A stretch of DNA of 64,000 nucleotides, taken from the NCBI RefSeq assembly GCF_004310425.1, contig NZ_SIUB01000001.1, forward strand, positions 744,001 through 808,000. Direction: 5' to 3'. Shown piece by piece: positions 26,405 to 36,237 of the stretch; within the stretch, counting starts at the first letter, position 1; every line of letters starts with the position of its first letter. The stretch is from Hansschlegelia quercus. Its GTDB lineage: Bacteria; Pseudomonadota; Alphaproteobacteria; Rhizobiales; Methylopilaceae. The notes beneath the pieces were generated by a model. That model was not told the DNA's origin and made no database searches. It saw only the letters and a program-made list of their open reading frames with translations. Made by a program: the position numbers and the translations under genes.

Positions 26405-26835
26405 CGCGAGTTGAGCGACGGAAAGCCTCGACGCTCCATGGAGAATGCTTGCGGCTGCCCCGTTTAGCCAAAGGCCCGTTACTTTCGTGCGCGACCCCTA
26501 GGCAAATGGAGGGTCGTCGCGAAGCGGGCTCTCTGAAGGTCAGCTAAGGGTCACAACCAGCTGTTGGCTTGTCCGGTGTCATATCCTAGACCCCTTCGCA
26601 CGTGATCGCGGTGCGGGGGAAGTAGACGTACAAGGTTGTGCGACTGACATCTAAGCGTTCTGCTATCTCCGCAGCAGAAATAGTAGGCGTCTCGGCGCGG
26701 AGCATCGCCAGATGGTTCGCTTATCGGCTCGATCGGATCCTCGTGACGCCTGGCCAAGGAGCCATCGCGAAAGTATCCCCAGCGTACCCTGAAGCGGAGC
26801 CGCTGCGAGTAACCAATGCTAAGTGTAAGAAAGTA
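26405..26835. other. Mostly noncoding end of the dimethylformamidase operon
   Basis: Between the dimethylformamidase beta stop and the tRNA-Arg gene. It contains the short recombinase remnant at 26586-26705. Otherwise no supported gene or clear terminator hairpin is visible; base composition is lower in GC than the operon. Plus-strand frames running towards the tRNA read through it and are spurious. Confidence 0.4.
26586..26705 (-). pseudogene. Remnant of serine recombinase/resolvase C-terminal HTH
   Basis: The frame from ATG 26705 encodes 39 residues containing PTISAAEIAERLDVSRTTLY, the helix-turn-helix that ends Tn3-type resolvases and invertases (HTH_7). A stop lies six codons before the ATG, and the catalytic serine domain is absent, so only the tail survives. 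It lies just left of the tRNA-Arg gene that hosts the island, suggesting earlier mobile element activity here. It could instead be a tiny stand-alone HTH protein, but no ribosome site is seen. Confidence 0.55.
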
Positions 26836-26912
<77 letters not shown>

Positions 26913-27103
26913 ATGAGCTGGCGGGGAAACTAGCGGATCGCTCGGGCCGGGGCAATCGGGGTTTCGGGTTCAGCGTCACGCGCGGCGGAGCGATAGGTCG
27001 GAGACGCTGGCGAGTCTCGGGCGCGCCGAGCGGACGTGATGTGGACGGCGCGTGGACGCGCCTGCCTCTTCAAGCGTCGCGTTAAATCGCCTCGATCTCT
27101 CGT

Positions 27104-27646
27104 TTAGCCTGACTTCCCGATGCGATCGAGGCGACAAAAAGTAAGCACACCGTCTCGATCGTCCTCAAGCGCCCTATCGCAAGCGAGTATCACATCGTTC
27201 AAATCACCGTCACGCAGGGCAACGGCGATCATCGGGTGCGCCGCGATCCGTCCCGCTGCGCCACAAATGGCGACGCTCATAGCCGATGACACTCCATGCT
27301 GTTGGAGAAAGTGCCTCTTGGAACCGGGGATCATGCGCCTTGTTGATCCGTTAATCGATCTGAGCGGGTAGCTCAGCGCTTGTCGGGCAATTGCGAGAGT
27401 AATGATCCCGGCAATAGTGTCAGAGTTCATTGCCTTGGTCGCTACCGACGTTGGCCACCTGATGAGGTAATTATCGCTGTCAAAAATCGCCTCCAATACA
27501 GAAAGCAAGTTGGCGGCTCTGTCTTCAGAGCTTGCGATGAGCAATTCCAAAGCGTCGTCAATTGTTTGCTCGATCGAGCTTTGCTGTCCGGTTTCGATAA
27601 GGCGTGTTATTTTTTCGTAGGCTTTTTCCGAAATCTCAATTTTCAT
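27104..27646 (-). CDS. Hypothetical island protein
   Basis: 180 residues from ATG 27646, four bases after the stop of the DUF429-type pseudogene; an upstream ATG in the frame (27661) overlaps that gene. The N-terminus KIEISEKAYEKITRLIETGQ and SSIEQTIDDALELLIAS resembles a short ribbon-helix-helix-like or antitoxin-like beginning, but the rest is unlike any family I know. The C-terminal part contains GRIAAHPMIAVALRDGDLND, predicted helical. No membrane segment. Its position beside the DUF429 gene in an island suggests an accessory or defence role, which is speculation. Confidence 0.55.
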   Translation of the reverse strand: MKIEISEKAYEKITRLIETGQQSSIEQTIDDALELLIASSEDRAANLLSVLEAIFDSDNYLIRWPTSVATKAMNSDTIAGIITLAIARQALSYPLRSINGSTRRMIPGSKRHFLQQHGVSSAMSVAICGAAGRIAAHPMIAVALRDGDLNDVILACDRALEDDRDGVLTFCRLDRIGKSG

Positions 27647-27650
27647 CCGC

Positions 27651-28476
27651 TCAGCCCGCATCGATCGCGACGCCCCGCGCTACCGCCGCCAACCTTAACC
27701 GCGACCGCACCTCTGGGCTCGCAGGCGCGATCATATAGCCGGTCTCGAGGTCGCCGATCATGACCGAGTCCTCGCGTAGTTTCACAAGCCATTGGTAGCC
27801 GACCAGCGCGCAGATCACAGCGTCCAGCCTGTCCTGGTCGGCTTTTCTCGGCCTATCGAGGGATGCAGCCTTCTCGGCCCAGTGGGCCATGCCCGCTAGC
27901 CCCTCGACCAGCGCGAAGCGCTGGACGGCCGCTAAGACGCTCTGCCAGTGCTCAAGCCTAAACGTCTTGCGGCGGTCGGGATTGTATCGCGGTCCGAGCT
28001 TGTAGCCGTAATAGGCCGCCTCGAGCGTCGGCAGCGCCATGGCGGGGAAGACCTCGATCAGGAACAGGCCGGAGGTTGCGGCGCGGGCGCCTTCGGGATC
28101 CTCCGTCGCGCCGAGCGCCTCCTTGAAGCGCCAGATGGGCGCGGCGTCGTCGAATATGCGAATCTTCGAGCGGTTTGCGGGCTGAACGCCGCCGCCGAGC
28201 CATGAGATCAGCGAGCCCGCGACGCGGTCCACCGGCCTGCAACTTAATGCGTTGGGGCACGATGGTCGGCTGATCGAGCGCGACCAGACACCGGACGCTG
28301 TGGCGCTGCTCTTCGCGGATGAACTCGAGCGCATGAGCGAAGGACGCAAGCTGCGGCTCGATGAATTCTGGATGCCCGCCTTTCGTCAGCCGGATCGAAC
28401 AGACGGCGCCGGGCGCTGTGGGCTTGTCGACCCAGGCCGAGTCGAAGCCGATAATGCTCTTCGTCGCTGCCGTCAC
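27651..28476 (-). pseudogene. DUF429-family protein, frameshifted
   Basis: The first frame, from ATG 28476, encodes SIIGFDSAWVDKPTAPGAVC and LVALDQPTIVP; the rest continues in another frame as CRPVDRVAGSLISWLGGGVQ, DDAAPIWRFKEALGATEDPE, LIEVFPAMALPTLEA and DRPRKADQDRLDAVICALVG. Together these form one DUF429 protein of about 270 residues, a predicted RNase H-like fold with Asp residues in the GFDSAW and RKADQDRLDA motifs. The frame changes between 28235 and 28250 by one extra base. Either the gene is inactive or there is a sequence error. DUF429 genes are often found near restriction-modification or other defence genes, as here, divergent from hsdM. Confidence 0.7.
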
Positions 28477-28560
28477 GTGTCGCCTCTCCGCACTACCCGC
28501 CTCGCCTGGTCCCTTCTAGCATCCCGCGCGAACTGCATTAATTGAATCGGGTAGCGCAGC

Positions 28561-30138
28561 ATGCTGACGGGCGAACTCAGGTCCAAGATCGACGCCGTCT
28601 GGAATGCGTTCTGGTCGGGAGGCATCGCCAATCCGCTCGAGGTGATCGAGCAGATCACCTACCTCCTGTTCATCCGCGGGCTCGACGACCAGCAGATCCT
28701 CGCAGAGAACAAGGCGACCCGGCTGAGGCAGCCGATCGAGCGCGTGATCTTCCCTGAAGGCCATGACGACATCGGCAAGGCCGGCGGGCTGCCTTACGAG
28801 GAGATGCGCTGGTCGCGTTTCCGCAACAAGGCGCCGGCGCAGATGTTCGAGATCGTTGCCGACCACGTCTTCCCCTTCATCCGCTCTATGACGGACGCGG
28901 ACACGGCGCACGCCGCCCACATGAAGGGCGCGCGCTTCACGATCCCGACGCCGGGGCTGTTGGCGAAGGTGGTCGACCTTCTCGCCGACATCCCGATGGA
29001 GGACCGCGACACCAAGGGCGACCTCTACGAATACATGCTCTCGAAGATCGCGAGCGCCGGGCAGAACGGTCAGTTCCGCACGCCGCGGCACATCATCGAG
29101 CTGATGGTCGAGATGACGGCTCCAGGGCCGAAGGACGTCATCTGCGACCCAGCCTCGGGCACCTGCGGCTTCCTCGTCGGCGCTGGCGAGTATCTGCGCG
29201 AGAACCACCCCGAAATCTTCCGCGATGAGGCGCTGCGGCAGCACTTCCACGAGGGGATGTTCCACGGCTTCGACTTCGACGGCACGATGCTGCGCATCGG
29301 CTCGATGAACATGCTGCTGCATGGCGTCGAGAAGCCGGACATCCGCTACAAGGACTCTTTGGCCGAGGAACACGGCGGCGACAGCGACCGCTATTCGCTC
29401 GTGCTCGCCAACCCGCCCTTCGCCGGCTCGCTCGACTACGAAACGACGGCCAAGGACCTGCAGAAGATCGTCAAGACGAAGAAGACCGAGCTGCTGTTCC
29501 TCGCGCTGTTCCTGAAGCTGCTGAAGCCCGGGGGGCGCGCGGCGGTCATCGTGCCGGACGGCGTGCTGTTCGGCTCCTCCACGGCGCACAAGGCGATCCG
29601 AAAGATGCTGGTGGAGGACCACCGGCTCGACGGGATCGTGAAGCTGCCGTCGGGCGTGTTTCGCCCTTACGCAGGAGTCTCGACCGCGATCCTGCTGTTC
29701 ACCAAGACGGACTCGGGCGGCACGGATTTCGTGTGGTTCTACGACTTGCGCGCCGACTGCTTTTCGCTCGACGACAAGCGCACGCCGCTGCTGCCAGCAG
29801 AGAAGCAGGGCGTGAACCCCGGCTACGAGGATGGGCGCAAGACCTTCGTCAGCCTGACGCTAAGCGAGGAGGAGCAGGCGAAGAACAACCTGCCCGACGC
29901 CGCCGCGCGCTGGGCGGAGCGGACGGGCGCTGAGCGCGAGCGCGCCCGCACCGAGCAGAGCTTTTGCGTGCCGAAGGCCGAGATCGCCGCCGCGGACTAC
30001 GACCTCTCGCTCAACCGCTACAAGGAGGTGGTGCACGCGGCCTCAGAGCACCGCCCGCCGAAGGAAATCATCGCGGAGCTGAAGGCGCTGGAGGCGGAGA
30101 TATCGGCAGGGCTGGATGAGCTGGAGGCGATGCTGTGA
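28561..30138 (+). CDS. hsdM: Type I restriction-modification methyltransferase subunit HsdM
   Basis: 525 residues. The N-terminal helical HsdM domain (LRSKIDAVWNAFWSGGIANP) is followed by the N6-adenine methyltransferase domain with the cofactor motif DPASGTCGFLVGAGEYL near residue 200 and the catalytic NPPF in LANPPFAGSLDY near residue 280. It methylates adenine in the asymmetric site chosen by HsdS and is needed for both modification and restriction complexes. Its stop overlaps the hsdS start by four bases (GTGA). The DUF429 pseudogene is divergent 84 bases away. The ribosome site is weak. Confidence 0.95.
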   Translation: MLTGELRSKIDAVWNAFWSGGIANPLEVIEQITYLLFIRGLDDQQILAENKATRLRQPIERVIFPEGHDDIGKAGGLPYEEMRWSRFRNKAPAQMFEIVADHVFPFIRSMTDADTAHAAHMKGARFTIPTPGLLAKVVDLLADIPMEDRDTKGDLYEYMLSKIASAGQNGQFRTPRHIIELMVEMTAPGPKDVICDPASGTCGFLVGAGEYLRENHPEIFRDEALRQHFHEGMFHGFDFDGTMLRIGSMNMLLHGVEKPDIRYKDSLAEEHGGDSDRYSLVLANPPFAGSLDYETTAKDLQKIVKTKKTELLFLALFLKLLKPGGRAAVIVPDGVLFGSSTAHKAIRKMLVEDHRLDGIVKLPSGVFRPYAGVSTAILLFTKTDSGGTDFVWFYDLRADCFSLDDKRTPLLPAEKQGVNPGYEDGRKTFVSLTLSEEEQAKNNLPDAAARWAERTGAERERARTEQSFCVPKAEIAAADYDLSLNRYKEVVHAASEHRPPKEIIAELKALEAEISAGLDELEAML

Positions 30139-31325
30139 GTGCGAGAACCGCGCGGCTTGGCGACATCTGCGAAATCAATCCTCGGGCCCCGAAGTCTCTC
30201 CGAGATAATGCGCTTGTCTCGTTTCTTTCAATGTCATCGGTCTCTGAGGATGGCTTTGTTGATGAGGAGCAAGAGCGCGCAGCTGGCGAGGTCAGGAAGG
30301 GCTACTCGTTCTTCGAACGCGGGGACATCTTGGTCGCGAAGATTACGCCTTGCTTCGAGAATGGGAAGGCGACACGGACAAGCTCGCTCAGGCACCCCGT
30401 AGGCTTTGGATCGACCGAATTTCATGTGCTTCGGGCGTCGAACGAAGTGTTGCCAGACTACGTCTTCCATACGGTGTGGAACTCCTCGTTCCGTGAGGTC
30501 GGGGCGAAGAATATGACAGGCAGCGCCGGTCAGAAGCGCGTGCCGACAGACTTCATTCGGCGCCTTGAAATCCCCCTCCCGCCGCTCGATGAGCAGCGGC
30601 GGATCGCGGCGATTCTGGACAAGGCGGACGCACTGCGCCGGAACCGCAAGCGCACGCTGGAGTTGCTCGACGGGCTGACGCAGTCGATCTTTCTGGAGAT
30701 GTTTGGAGACCCGTTCGAACTACAAGATGTTATCTCGCATGGATCCGAAAAACGCGTCCCTCTATCGGAGGTTACATCACGCATAACTTACGGTTTTACG
30801 CAGCCGATGAGCCACCATGACACCGGTATACCGATCTTAACAGCCAAAAACGTTCGAATGGGCTCGCTCGACATCGAAAACGTTCACTTCGCGAGCGAAG
30901 AGGAATTTGAGCAGCTCTCAGCGAAATCTAAGCCCGATCCTGGAGATTTGCTGGTTACCAAGGATGGGACTATCGGAAGAGCTGCCCTGTTCGACAACAG
31001 TATGCCTGTCTGCATAAATCAGTCAATAGCACTGGTTAAACCAAACAGAGCACTCATTAGCCCTGTCTATTTGCTTTATTACATTCTCTCAGGGCCTGTT
31101 CAATTGCGCATCGAAGGCATGAAAAAAGGCAACGCTATGCCTCATCTGCAAATCACTGAATTTGCCCGGTTCCCAATTGCAATGGCACCCATGGATAAGC
31201 AGCAACAATTCGAAAGACGTGTGGCAGCGGCCGCGTCGCAGCGCTCTCGCAATCAACGATCTTTGACAGAACTCGATGCTGCGTTCTCATCCCTCCAGCA
31301 CCGTGCCTTCGCCGGCCAGCTCTAG
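30135..31325 (+). CDS. hsdS: Type I restriction-modification specificity subunit HsdS
   Basis: 396 residues with two target-recognition domains. The first spans about 1-160 (LGDICEINPRAPKSL to RRLEIPLPPLDEQRRIAAIL), then the conserved helix KADALRRNRKRTLELLDGLT; the second spans about 205-365 and ends with FPIAMAPMDKQQQFERRVAA. The two half-domains recognise the two parts of a bipartite DNA target. Codon use in the second domain (30720-31250) is clearly more AT-rich than in hsdM and hsdR, which is typical of domains exchanged by recombination. It starts at GTG 30135 within hsdM. The target sequence cannot be predicted by eye. Confidence 0.93.
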   Translation: MSARTARLGDICEINPRAPKSLRDNALVSFLSMSSVSEDGFVDEEQERAAGEVRKGYSFFERGDILVAKITPCFENGKATRTSSLRHPVGFGSTEFHVLRASNEVLPDYVFHTVWNSSFREVGAKNMTGSAGQKRVPTDFIRRLEIPLPPLDEQRRIAAILDKADALRRNRKRTLELLDGLTQSIFLEMFGDPFELQDVISHGSEKRVPLSEVTSRITYGFTQPMSHHDTGIPILTAKNVRMGSLDIENVHFASEEEFEQLSAKSKPDPGDLLVTKDGTIGRAALFDNSMPVCINQSIALVKPNRALISPVYLLYYILSGPVQLRIEGMKKGNAMPHLQITEFARFPIAMAPMDKQQQFERRVAAAASQRSRNQRSLTELDAAFSSLQHRAFAGQL

Positions 31326-31327
31326 CC

Positions 31328-32161
31328 ATGCCCGACGAGGTGGCTGGCAGCGACTGGACGGATGCGGAAGTCGACCTGATCGTCGCCGACTATTTCGATA
31401 TGCATTGCAGGTGGCTGCGCGGAGATCCGTTCGTGAAAGCGCACCGGCACTTCGCGCTGGAACAACTCACGGGACGGAGCGCGAAGTCCGTCGAACGCAA
31501 GCACCAGAATATTAGCGCCGTGTTGGTGCGCCTCGGCATGCCTTGGATCCAAGGATATGCGCCGACACCGCACTTCCAGCGCACTCTGATCGACGGCGTC
31601 GAGCGCTTTCTCGCCGAACGGCCGGCGCTTTTCGAAAGCCCGGTCGCAGCCGTCGCGCCGACCGGGCTGGCCGAACCGGAAGGTCTGTTCTTCGAGGCGC
31701 CGCCGACGCCGGGCTTCGATCCAACGCCTGCGCCGCTTGAGCGGATCGTGAAAAAATTTGATCCCGCGCTGAGGGACGCGCGCAACCGGGCGCTCGGCCG
31801 GCGGGGCGAGGAACGCATCTTCCTTCACGAGCAGTCGAGCTTGCGCGCCGCCGGCCGGGGCCGATCTCGCGCGCGCCGTGCGTTGGGTGTCCGAGGAAGA
31901 CGGCGACGGCGCCGGCTACGACATCCGGTCCTTCGACCTTGCGGGGCGCGAGCGGCTGATCGAGGTCAAGACGACGGTCGGGCAGAGCACGACTCCGTTC
32001 TTCCTCTCCGAGAGCGAGCGCGCCTTCACCGAGGAACGGCCGGACGCTTTCCGCATCGCGCGGCTCTACGACTTCGCGCGCCAGCCCCGCGCCTTCGAAC
32101 TCGCGCCGCCGCTGGACAAATGCATGATGCTGCGCCCGGCGACGTGCGGGCCGAGTTTTAG
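31328..32161 (+). pseudogene. DUF3883-family protein, frameshifted, between hsdS and hsdR
   Basis: The first frame from ATG 31328 encodes a domain with MHCRWLRGDPFVKAHRHFAL, TGRSAKSVERKHQNISAVL and RRGEERIFLHEQ. After the GGGG run at 31857-31860 the continuing homology moves to another frame: ADLARAVRWVSEEDGDGAGY, DIRSFDLAGRERLIEVKTT and PFFLSESERAFTEERPDAF, which is a DUF3883 domain, a predicted nuclease-like module (Glu-x-Lys in IEVKTT) frequent in defence islands. One extra G explains the shift. An inactive gene or a sequence error is possible. Its place inside the hsd operon suggests an accessory restriction role. Confidence 0.7.
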
Positions 32162-32217
32162 CCATGGCGCGATCTGCAACTTGCGATTTCAGCGAACGCC
32201 GGGCAGCCTGACGCCGC

Positions 32218-35200
32218 ATGTCGAACTTCGCCTTCCTCCTCCCCGAATTTCCCCACGTCCACGAGGCGGCGGCCGAGGCAGAGAAGCAGGCTGCGGCGTC
32301 GCCCACCGCGGCCGCCTTCTTCGCCGGCAAGGCAGTCGAGGTCGCGGTCAAATGGGCGTTCCGCAACGACCCGGGCCTGACGCTGCCCTATCAGGACAAC
32401 ATCGCGGCGCTGCTCGCCGAACCGAGCTTCAAGCGGCTCGCGGGACAAGCGGTCTATGAGAAGGCGCGGCTGATCAACCGGCTGCGCAACCGCGCAGTGC
32501 ATGAGGAGAAGACGGTCTCCGGCGCGGACGCCGCGGGCGCCGTGAAGGAGCTGTTCCACGTCTGCTTCTGGCTCGCGCGCACCTATGCGCGCGGCAAGCG
32601 CCCCGCGGACGGGCTCGCCTTCGACGCCGGGGCGCTGACCCGCAAGGACGACGTCGTCAAACGCGCCTTCGCGCACATCCAGCAGCAGCAGAAGGACCTC
32701 GAGGCGAAAGACGGCGAACTAACCAAGCTGCTCGCGAGCCGGACGGAGCTCGACGATGAGCTGACGCGTCTCCGCGCGGAGGTGGCAGCGGCGAAGAAGG
32801 CCAACGCGGCGGTTCCCGACACACACGACTACAAGGAAGCCGAGACCCGCGATCGCTTCATCGACCTGCTGCTGAAGGAGGCCGGCTGGACGCTGGACAA
32901 GCCGGAGGACGTCGAGTTCGAGGTGGCGGGAATGCCGTCGGCCAGCGGCGTCGGCCGCGTCGACTACGTGCTGTGGGGGTTTGACGGCAGGCCGCTCGGG
33001 CTGGTCGAGGCCAAGGCGACCAAGCACAGCGCGCAGAAGGGCCAGCAACAGGCGAAGCTCTACGCTGACGCGCTGGAGGCGCGCTTCGGCCAGCGGCCGG
33101 TCATTTTCCTTTCCAACGGCTACGAGCACTGGATTTGGGACGATCTGCGCTATCCGCCGCGCGAGATCGGCGGCTTCTACAAGCGCGACGAGCTGGAGCT
33201 CGCGATCCAGCGGCGCACGAGCCGCAAGACGCTCGCTGAGACCAAGCTGAACCTCAAGATCGCCGGCCGCCCCTACCAGCAGCGCGCCATCCGCGCGATG
33301 GCGAAGAGCTTCGAGGAGCATTCCGAGCGCAAGGGCCTGCTCGTCATGGCGACGGGCTCGGGCAAGACCCGCACCGTTATCGCGCTGGTCGACCTCCTGA
33401 TGCGCGCCGGCTGGGTGAAGCGGGTGCTGTTCCTCGCCGACCGGACGGCGCTGGTCAAACAGGCGGTCAACGCCTTCAAAGCGCATCTGCCGGACTCCGC
33501 GCCGGTCAACCTCGTGACCGAGAAGACGACCGAGGGCCGCGTCTTCTTCTCGACCTATCCCACGATGATGAACCTGATCGACGGCAAGGCGCAGGGGCAG
33601 CGCGCCTTCGGACCCGGCCATTTCGACCTCGTGGTGATCGATGAGGCTCACCGCTCCGTCTACCAGCGCTACCGCGCGATATTCGAGTATTTCGACAGCT
33701 TTCTTGTTGGCCTGACCGCGACGCCGCGCGAGGACGTCGACCACGACACCTACGCCCTGTTCGACCTCGAGGACGGCGTGCCGACCGACGCCTACTCGCT
33801 CGACGAGGCGGTGCGCGACGGCCATCTCGTGCCGCCCGAGGCGATCTCTGTCCCGCTCAAGATCATCCGCTCAGGGCTCCGCTACGACGACCTCTCCGAC
33901 GAGGAGAAGGACCAGTGGGACATGCTGGAATGGGGCGAGGACGAGATTCCCGACAGCGTAGAAGCCGCCGAGATCAACAAGCGTCTTTTCAACGAGGACA
34001 CGGTCGACCAGGTCATCGCGCACTTCATGGAGAAGGGCGTGAAGGTCGAGGGCGGCGACCGGCTAGGCAAGACGATCGTGTTCGCCAAGAACCAGGCGCA
34101 CGCCGAATTCATCGAGAAGCGCTTCAACGCCGCTTACCCTGAGCATAAGGGCCATTTCGCGCGCGTTGTGACCTACAAGACAGACTACGCGCAGAGCCTG
34201 ATCGACGACTTCTCGGAGAAGGCGAAGGCGCCGCACATCGCGATCTCTGTGGACATGCTCGACACCGGCATAGACGTGCCCGAGGTGGTGAATCTTGTCT
34301 TCTTCAAGGCGGTGCGATCGAAGACCAAGTTCTGGCAGATGATGGGTCGCGGCACCCGCCTCTGCCCGGATCTGTTCGGCCCGGGCGACGACAAGTCGTT
34401 CTTTCGCGTGTTCGACTACTGCGCAAACCTCGAATTCTTCGGCGCCGACCCGGAGATGAAGGACCCCGGCTCTGCGGCCTCTCTTTCCGAGCGGCTGTTC
34501 GCGGCGCGGCTCGATCTGGTGCGGGCGCTGGATGAGAAACGCGTGAAGGTCGACGGCATGGCCGAGGAGCCGGCGCCCTATGACGCTGGCGAGGGGGCGC
34601 CGCCGACTGAGGAGGAGGTCCGCGCCGACGCGGTCGCACAGCTGCGCGAGACCATCGCCGGTATGAACCTCGACAACTTCGTCGTGCGTCAGCGCCGGCG
34701 GACGGTGGAGAAGTATCTCAGGCTCGACGCGTGGATCTCGATCGACGCCGAGGCTCGCGAGGAGCTCGTCGATCAGGTCGCGCCGTTGCCGACCGCCAAA
34801 CGGCACGGAACGGAAGAGGTGAAGCGTTTCGACCTGCTGATGTTCCATATCGAGCTCGCGCTGCTGAGGGGCTCGAAGCGGTTCGCGGCGCTCAAGACGC
34901 AGTTGCTCGAAATCGGCTCCGCGCTTGAGGAACAGACCGCCATCCCCGGCATCGCCGCGCAGGCCGTGCTAATCGAGGAGATCCAGACCGATGCGTGGTG
35001 GGAGGGCGTAACCGTCCCTCTGCTCGAACTGGCGCGGGTGCGCCTGCGCGACCTGATCCAGCACATCGAAAAACAGAAGCGGAGGATCGTCTACTCCGAT
35101 TTCGCCGACGAGATCGGCGAGGGCGTCGAGCACGACCTGCCGCAGGTCGGCGAGGTCGACTTTCTGCGCTTCAAGGCAAAGGCCCGCGCCTTCCTCAAGA

Positions 35201-35628
35201 AGCACGAGGACCACATCGCCCTGCACAAGCTCCGTCAGGGCAAGCCGTTGACCACGACCGACCTCGGCGAGCTCGAGGCCATGCTGCTCAACGCCGGGAT
35301 CGGAGACGCCGACGCAATCGAGCGGGCGCGTGCGACGAGTTCAGGTTTCGGCGGCTTCGTGCGCTCGCTGGTAGGCCTCGAGCGCCAAGCTGTTCAACAG
35401 GCGTTCGCCGAGTTCATCGCGGACGGCTCGGCCTCTAACGAGCAGATCGAGTTCATCGGCCTTGTGGTCGATCACCTGACCGAGCGCGGCGCTATGGAGC
35501 CGGGGCTACTCTACGAAAGCCCCTTCACCGACGTTGCGCCCCAGGGACCGGACCAGGTGTTTGATAGTCCCCGTATCGACCGGCTGTTCAGGGTGATCGA
35601 GGAGTTGAACCAGAGCGCCGTAGCTTGA
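32218..35628 (+). CDS. hsdR: Type I restriction endonuclease subunit HsdR with N-terminal DUF4145 domain
   Basis: 1136 residues. Residues 1-125 resemble DUF4145 (AFFAGKAVEVAVKWAFRNDP, LINRLRNRAVHEE), followed by a coiled coil (160-200) and the PD-(D/E)xK nuclease domain with VDYVLWGFDGRPLGLVEAKA around residue 245. The superfamily 2 motor has Walker A MATGSGKTRTVIALVDLL, DEAH box VVIDEAHRSVYQRY, and motif VI QMMGRGTRLCPD. A C-terminal helical domain from about 830 binds the methylase complex. It cleaves unmodified DNA after ATP-driven translocation. This DUF4145-containing form differs from the EcoKI type. All catalytic motifs look intact, so the system appears functional. Confidence 0.95.
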   Translation: MSNFAFLLPEFPHVHEAAAEAEKQAAASPTAAAFFAGKAVEVAVKWAFRNDPGLTLPYQDNIAALLAEPSFKRLAGQAVYEKARLINRLRNRAVHEEKTVSGADAAGAVKELFHVCFWLARTYARGKRPADGLAFDAGALTRKDDVVKRAFAHIQQQQKDLEAKDGELTKLLASRTELDDELTRLRAEVAAAKKANAAVPDTHDYKEAETRDRFIDLLLKEAGWTLDKPEDVEFEVAGMPSASGVGRVDYVLWGFDGRPLGLVEAKATKHSAQKGQQQAKLYADALEARFGQRPVIFLSNGYEHWIWDDLRYPPREIGGFYKRDELELAIQRRTSRKTLAETKLNLKIAGRPYQQRAIRAMAKSFEEHSERKGLLVMATGSGKTRTVIALVDLLMRAGWVKRVLFLADRTALVKQAVNAFKAHLPDSAPVNLVTEKTTEGRVFFSTYPTMMNLIDGKAQGQRAFGPGHFDLVVIDEAHRSVYQRYRAIFEYFDSFLVGLTATPREDVDHDTYALFDLEDGVPTDAYSLDEAVRDGHLVPPEAISVPLKIIRSGLRYDDLSDEEKDQWDMLEWGEDEIPDSVEAAEINKRLFNEDTVDQVIAHFMEKGVKVEGGDRLGKTIVFAKNQAHAEFIEKRFNAAYPEHKGHFARVVTYKTDYAQSLIDDFSEKAKAPHIAISVDMLDTGIDVPEVVNLVFFKAVRSKTKFWQMMGRGTRLCPDLFGPGDDKSFFRVFDYCANLEFFGADPEMKDPGSAASLSERLFAARLDLVRALDEKRVKVDGMAEEPAPYDAGEGAPPTEEEVRADAVAQLRETIAGMNLDNFVVRQRRRTVEKYLRLDAWISIDAEAREELVDQVAPLPTAKRHGTEEVKRFDLLMFHIELALLRGSKRFAALKTQLLEIGSALEEQTAIPGIAAQAVLIEEIQTDAWWEGVTVPLLELARVRLRDLIQHIEKQKRRIVYSDFADEIGEGVEHDLPQVGEVDFLRFKAKARAFLKKHEDHIALHKLRQGKPLTTTDLGELEAMLLNAGIGDADAIERARATSSGFGGFVRSLVGLERQAVQQAFAEFIADGSASNEQIEFIGLVVDHLTERGAMEPGLLYESPFTDVAPQGPDQVFDSPRIDRLFRVIEELNQSAVA

Positions 35629-36237
35629 GATCGGTCAGATCCAAGTATGGGGCGGTTTCGCGGCGCGAAGACAGGTCGGTGAGGTTCGGCAAACTATCCT
35701 TGGTCAGCTTGATGTTTTTTCTTATGTCGAAATCGTTCAGTTTCTACCGATACGCTTGTCCAGGCCTCGATCCGCGGTCGACGTTTTTTGACTGCGAATC
35801 TCCGGAAATCGGTCAACTTTCTCCCTACTCTGCAATAACCAAAATACAACCACCGCAACCAATCCAAGGATGGCTCAGGGACGCCGCGACCCCATGCTCG
35901 ACCGCGTTGGTAGATGCGAGAATTTTCTAGGACTTCGGTCTTGGGGGTGCGCGGCCAGCCCCGGCTGGCAGTCGGTAGCGCCCTGTAGATGCATCTACAG
36001 GGCCGAACGCAATCTGACCGATCGCTTGAGATGATACTCAGTTGCGCCGTTGCGATAACCCACGGAACGGATGGTGACCGTCGAGGCGCTCAGAGGCTCG
36101 CTGGCGGCCATCGGGTCGTGCGACCAACATGGGCGGCGCTGGACCTAGGAATGGAGCCAGCGAGGCCCGCTGACTCAGCGGGCGCCTTGTCGGCCGCACT
36201 CGCAAAGCGCTAGAGGCCGCGCTTCTTCCAATTAGCG
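35629..36237. other. Noncoding island stretch with a long palindrome
   Basis: After hsdR this AT-richer stretch holds a GCCAGCC-CC-GGCTGGC hairpin at 35954-35969 and a perfect 24-bp palindrome at 35980-36003 (listed separately). A frame continuing to 35930 is cysteine- and serine-rich with poor codon use and no ribosome site; I do not call it. Confidence 0.4.
35980..36003. repeat. Perfect 24-bp palindrome
   Basis: The half-site GCCCTGTAGATG is followed directly by its exact reverse complement. The core TGTAGATGCATCTACA recurs in degenerate form at 37625-37640 and 38106-38121, which flank the small gene at 37640-38110. It could be an operator for an island-encoded DNA-binding protein or a recombination site. 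Confidence 0.5.
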
